Of a stretch of 8,827 bases of DNA, positions 6,845 through 8,827 are shown in pieces (position 1 is the stretch's first letter; every line of letters starts with the position of its first letter). Position numbers and translations under genes: made by a program. The DNA lies in NCBI GenBank assembly GCA_024684155.1, contig JAIKXK010000234.1:1-8827 (forward strand). Reading direction: 5' to 3'. Source of the stretch: Lachnospiraceae bacterium (GTDB lineage Bacteria > Bacillota > Clostridia > Lachnospirales > Lachnospiraceae). The notes below the pieces were generated by a model that saw only the letters and a list, made by a program, of their open reading frames with translations, made no database searches and was not told the origin of the DNA.

Positions 6845-8071
6845 TTACTTCTCTCTCAACAATTTTTCAAGGTCGCTCTGTGCTTTTTCGGCACATTCAC
6901 TTACACTGATTTCCCCCTGAATCGTCTTATTCATATAACCTCCCAAAATATCACTAAACTCATTCCAGGAAGATATCATTGGTCGATAATGCCCCATTTC
7001 CAGTGCCTGGCACACCTCTTCGTACTCAGGATGAAGACTTAGAACATTCTCATCTGTCAAACAGGAATATCTGCAAGGGATTCCACCCATAACAATACTA
7101 TCCATTTGCACATCCTTATCCATAAGATATGCCAAAAGAGCGACTGCCGATTCTTTATGCTGACTCTTAGAAGAAACTCCTAAGGTCCAAATACCATATA
7201 CATTGGCGTTATAGGAAGGAGCTTCTGCATTTGCTCTTCCCTCTAAGGCACAATAGTCTGCAGGAGATATATCACTAGGAATGTACCAGCCAGGCCACCC
7301 CACTGCCATAGTAGCCTCTCCGGAAGCAATGGCCTTAATTAATTCTTCTTTTTCACATGCTTTTCCTGTGTGGATTAAATTTAGATAGTATTCTAGTGCT
7401 GACTTGAATTCATCAGAGTTTATGATGGGATTGTTTTCTTCATCCACAACCCATCCTCCGAAGGTAAGTAAAACCGGAAGAAAATCTACTACGATATTAT
7501 TATTGGTATCTCCTCTGTATAGAAATCCAGCCTTTCCCTTCTTTTGTGAGTCGGAACAGGCCTGATACACCTTTTCTGCAGAGCTAAGTTCTTCAATACT
7601 ATATCCCGTAGCCTTGACAGCTTCTTTGTTATAAAAAAGTACCGTTACATTTCCATAAAAGGGAGCTACATAAAGTTGATTATCATAATAAGAAATGACA
7701 GTTGTGGCAGGAATAATATCTTGATCAAGGCTGTAATCATATTCATCTAAGGCAATTAAGCTATCCTTTTCAATACATTCTGTTACCCAGGAACCATCCA
7801 CCATACAAAGATCTAGTGGATGATCCTCATCTGTATTTAATACATAGTTATAGAGTTCTTCTTCTGATAATTCTAAAACTTCGCAGGTAACATTATTTTT
7901 ATTTTCAAATTCTTCAAGGTCTGCCTTTATTACTTCCGAATAGGTGCCATCACGAAGGGCAAGAGTAAGGGTTTCTGTTCCATTTAAAGTCCCACTACTC
8001 CCTTGTTTCGAACAAGCACATAAGCCCATAATAAATATAATTACTAAAAGAATAGATACAAAACGTTTCAT
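6845..8071 (-). CDS. Lipoprotein solute-binding protein (family 1, sugar type), no transporter partner in window
   Basis: The product has 408 residues. A type II signal peptide (MKR, a hydrophobic stretch, then lipobox LCAC) places the lipidated Cys at 20, so the protein is tethered to the outer face of the membrane. The mature part follows the family 1 extracellular solute-binding fold: FYGNVTVLFYNKEAVKATGY (138-157), FGGWVVD (204-210), SALEYYLNLIHTGK (224-237), ASGEATMAVGWPGWY (249-263), SKSQHKESAVALLAYL (301-316) and a GGIP segment (329-332). The length is usual for the family. The ATG at 8071 is preferred over an ATG two codons upstream at 8077, because GGGGAG (8078-8083) then lies 6 nt away rather than abutting the start. 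No permease or ATPase gene is nearby. The next gene, 19 nt downstream, is the giant kinase, so a role as ligand receptor for the kinase is likely (inference), as in XylFII-LytS or ChvE-VirA. The mature domain has about ten further cysteines, unusual for an exported protein and consistent with an anaerobe. Confidence 0.92.
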   Translation of the reverse strand: MKRFVSILLVIIFIMGLCACSKQGSSGTLNGTETLTLALRDGTYSEVIKADLEEFENKNNVTCEVLELSEEELYNYVLNTDEDHPLDLCMVDGSWVTECIEKDSLIALDEYDYSLDQDIIPATTVISYYDNQLYVAPFYGNVTVLFYNKEAVKATGYSIEELSSAEKVYQACSDSQKKGKAGFLYRGDTNNNIVVDFLPVLLTFGGWVVDEENNPIINSDEFKSALEYYLNLIHTGKACEKEELIKAIASGEATMAVGWPGWYIPSDISPADYCALEGRANAEAPSYNANVYGIWTLGVSSKSQHKESAVALLAYLMDKDVQMDSIVMGGIPCRYSCLTDENVLSLHPEYEEVCQALEMGHYRPMISSWNEFSDILGGYMNKTIQGEISVSECAEKAQSDLEKLLREK

Positions 8072-8077
8072 AAGCAT

Positions 8078-8083
8078 CTCCCC
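8078..8083 (-). promoter_or_regulatory. Ribosome binding site deciding the lipoprotein start
   Basis: GGGGAG directly abuts an ATG at 8077 but is 6 nt from the in-frame ATG at 8071. The second spacing is functional, and it also gives the standard lipoprotein opening MKR. The 8071 start is therefore chosen. Confidence 0.7.
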
Positions 8084-8101
8084 AGATTCTTAGAAGTGTT
8101 A

Positions 8102-8779
8102 TTATTTCTTCTCTATTATCTCAAATTTTTGCAAATTTTTATAGATGGAATTTGCAGGAATTACTCCACGAACCATAGATAATGGATATACATTGGTATG
8201 TGATCCAATTACTGTTCCTGGATTTAGTACACTATTACATCCAACTTCTACATAATCTCCAAGCATGGCGCCAAATTTTTTAAGCCCTGTTTCAATCTTT
8301 TCTTCAGACTGAGTATCCTTTACAACTACTAAAGTCTTATCACTTTTTACATTTGAAGTAATGGATCCAGCGCCCATATGAGAGTGAAATCCCAAAACAG
8401 AATCTCCCACATAATTGTAATGTGGAACCTGTACATTATTAAAAATCACGTCATTTTTAATTTCTGTAGAATTTCCCACTACACAATTTTTTCCAATAAT
8501 GGCCTTTCCTCGAATAAAAGCTCCTGGGCGAACTTCTGTCCCTTCGTCAATAATCAATGGTCCATTTAAAGTAGCAGTTGGGGCAATCACTACATCCTTT
8601 GCCACCCAAATATGTTCACCTTTTTCTTCAAAGATTGATTTATCCAAAGTAGGGCCAAGTTTTAAAATAAACTCTTCTATTTCAGGAAGTACTTCCCAGG
8701 GATAGGTTTTTCCTTCAAACAACTCCTTTGCTATGGTCTCGTTTAAATCATACATATTTGAAATCTTTGCTGTTTCCAT
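8102..8779 (-). CDS. Left-handed beta-helix acyltransferase resembling the GlmU acetyltransferase half
   Basis: The product has 225 residues. About 1-55 is a helical N-terminal segment that I do not recognise. About 58-210 carries hexapeptide repeats of the left-handed beta-helix (for example VAKDVVIAPTATLNG, IIGKNCVVGNSTEIKN, VGCNSVLNPGTVIG). PHYNYVGDSVLGFHSHMGAG (119-138) and SITSN (139-143) align by eye with the GlmU HLTYLGDAEIG and TITCN motifs. On that basis H120 would match the GlmU catalytic His, and K108, Y123 and N143 would match substrate-binding residues (alignment from memory, not computed). The nucleotidyltransferase half of GlmU is absent. Homologues are often labelled UDP-N-acetylglucosamine pyrophosphorylase, but only an acyl- or acetyltransferase on a sugar phosphate or nucleotide sugar is defensible here. 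The start ATG at 8779 has AGAAGG about 8 nt upstream, and the preceding gene ends 1 nt before it. The gene lies 30 nt upstream of the binding-protein gene with no terminator seen between, so it may share its transcript. Confidence 0.87.
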   Translation of the reverse strand: METAKISNMYDLNETIAKELFEGKTYPWEVLPEIEEFILKLGPTLDKSIFEEKGEHIWVAKDVVIAPTATLNGPLIIDEGTEVRPGAFIRGKAIIGKNCVVGNSTEIKNDVIFNNVQVPHYNYVGDSVLGFHSHMGAGSITSNVKSDKTLVVVKDTQSEEKIETGLKKFGAMLGDYVEVGCNSVLNPGTVIGSHTNVYPLSMVRGVIPANSIYKNLQKFEIIEKK

Positions 8780-8780
8780 T

Positions 8781-8827
8781 TTATTTTCCTTCTTTTTTTG
8801 CTTTTGTTTTCTTTGATTTTGTTTCTT
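8781..8827 (-). CDS. 3' end of an unidentified upstream gene with Lys-rich C-terminus
   Basis: Reading from the right edge, one frame gives ETKSKKTKAKKEGK and then TAA at 8781-8783, one base before the ATG of the acyltransferase gene. A Lys/Ala/Thr-rich tail ending this close to the next start looks like a real gene end in an operon, but 14 residues are too few to identify it. Many proteins carry such basic tails, including some topoisomerases and ribosome-associated factors. The acyltransferase frame is also open through this stretch, with Lys/Gln-rich codons, so an N-terminal extension of that gene cannot be fully excluded. Confidence 0.45.
   Translation of the reverse strand, partial: ETKSKKTKAKKEGK

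Noticed and set aside
6845..8071. Binding protein as part of a local ABC importer
   Set aside because: No permease or ATPase gene is present within the window on either side. It could still use a transporter elsewhere, but context favours a sensing role.
8072..8101. Promoter for the binding-protein gene in the gap or just upstream
   Set aside because: GATAAT (8115-8120) and TATAAA (8138-8143) occur on the minus strand, but neither has a TTGACA-like box at 16-18 nt. The local AT-richness explains them.
8122..8140. Direct repeat CAAATTTTT, G, CAAATTTTT
   Set aside because: It lies within the acyltransferase coding end (KNLQKF) and has only two copies. It is most simply explained by AT-rich codons.

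Overview
The window is AT-rich and looks like the chromosome of a low-GC Gram-positive anaerobe, most likely a Lachnospiraceae-type Clostridium relative. This is inferred from the protein styles (VanW/YoaR wall protein, lipoprotein solute-binding protein, hybrid kinase with propellers), strong GGAGG-type ribosome binding sites and Cys-rich exported domains. No marker gene fixes the species. Every gene I can support lies on the minus strand, so transcription runs from right to left.

Right end (8827 to 8102): the last 14 codons of an unidentified gene with a Lys-rich tail stop 1 nt before a 225-aa left-handed beta-helix acyltransferase. That protein resembles the acetyltransferase half of GlmU but has no uridylyltransferase half.

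Centre (8071 to 1446): a tightly packed three-gene sensory module. It comprises (i) a 408-aa lipoprotein of the sugar-type solute-binding family with no permease nearby, (ii) a 1609-aa hybrid histidine kinase, and (iii) a 186-aa receiver-only response regulator. The kinase reads, from N to C: a six-helix membrane module resembling an ECF transporter S component, a signal-peptide-like seventh helix, about 14 propeller blades, a Y_Y_Y domain, a further membrane helix, HisKA, HATPase_c, receiver, Hpt and an extra helical tail. The regulator gene overlaps the kinase gene by 11 nt and has an acidic Asp/Leu-rich N-terminal tail but no DNA-binding domain. The inferred route is: ligand, lipoprotein and/or S-component and/or propellers, then His1002, Asp1301, His1461 and finally Asp116 of the small regulator, whose output is unknown.

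Left end (1369 to 1): the first 456 codons of a VanW-family wall-associated protein. It has its own near-consensus promoter (TATAAT, 17-nt spacer, TGn extension) in the 76-nt gap, so it is probably a separate transcription unit.

The most notable item is the ECF-S-like module fused to a two-propeller hybrid kinase beside an orphan binding protein and a receiver-only output. I cannot tell from sequence alone how widely this arrangement has been described. There is no stretch of 300 bases without a gene.
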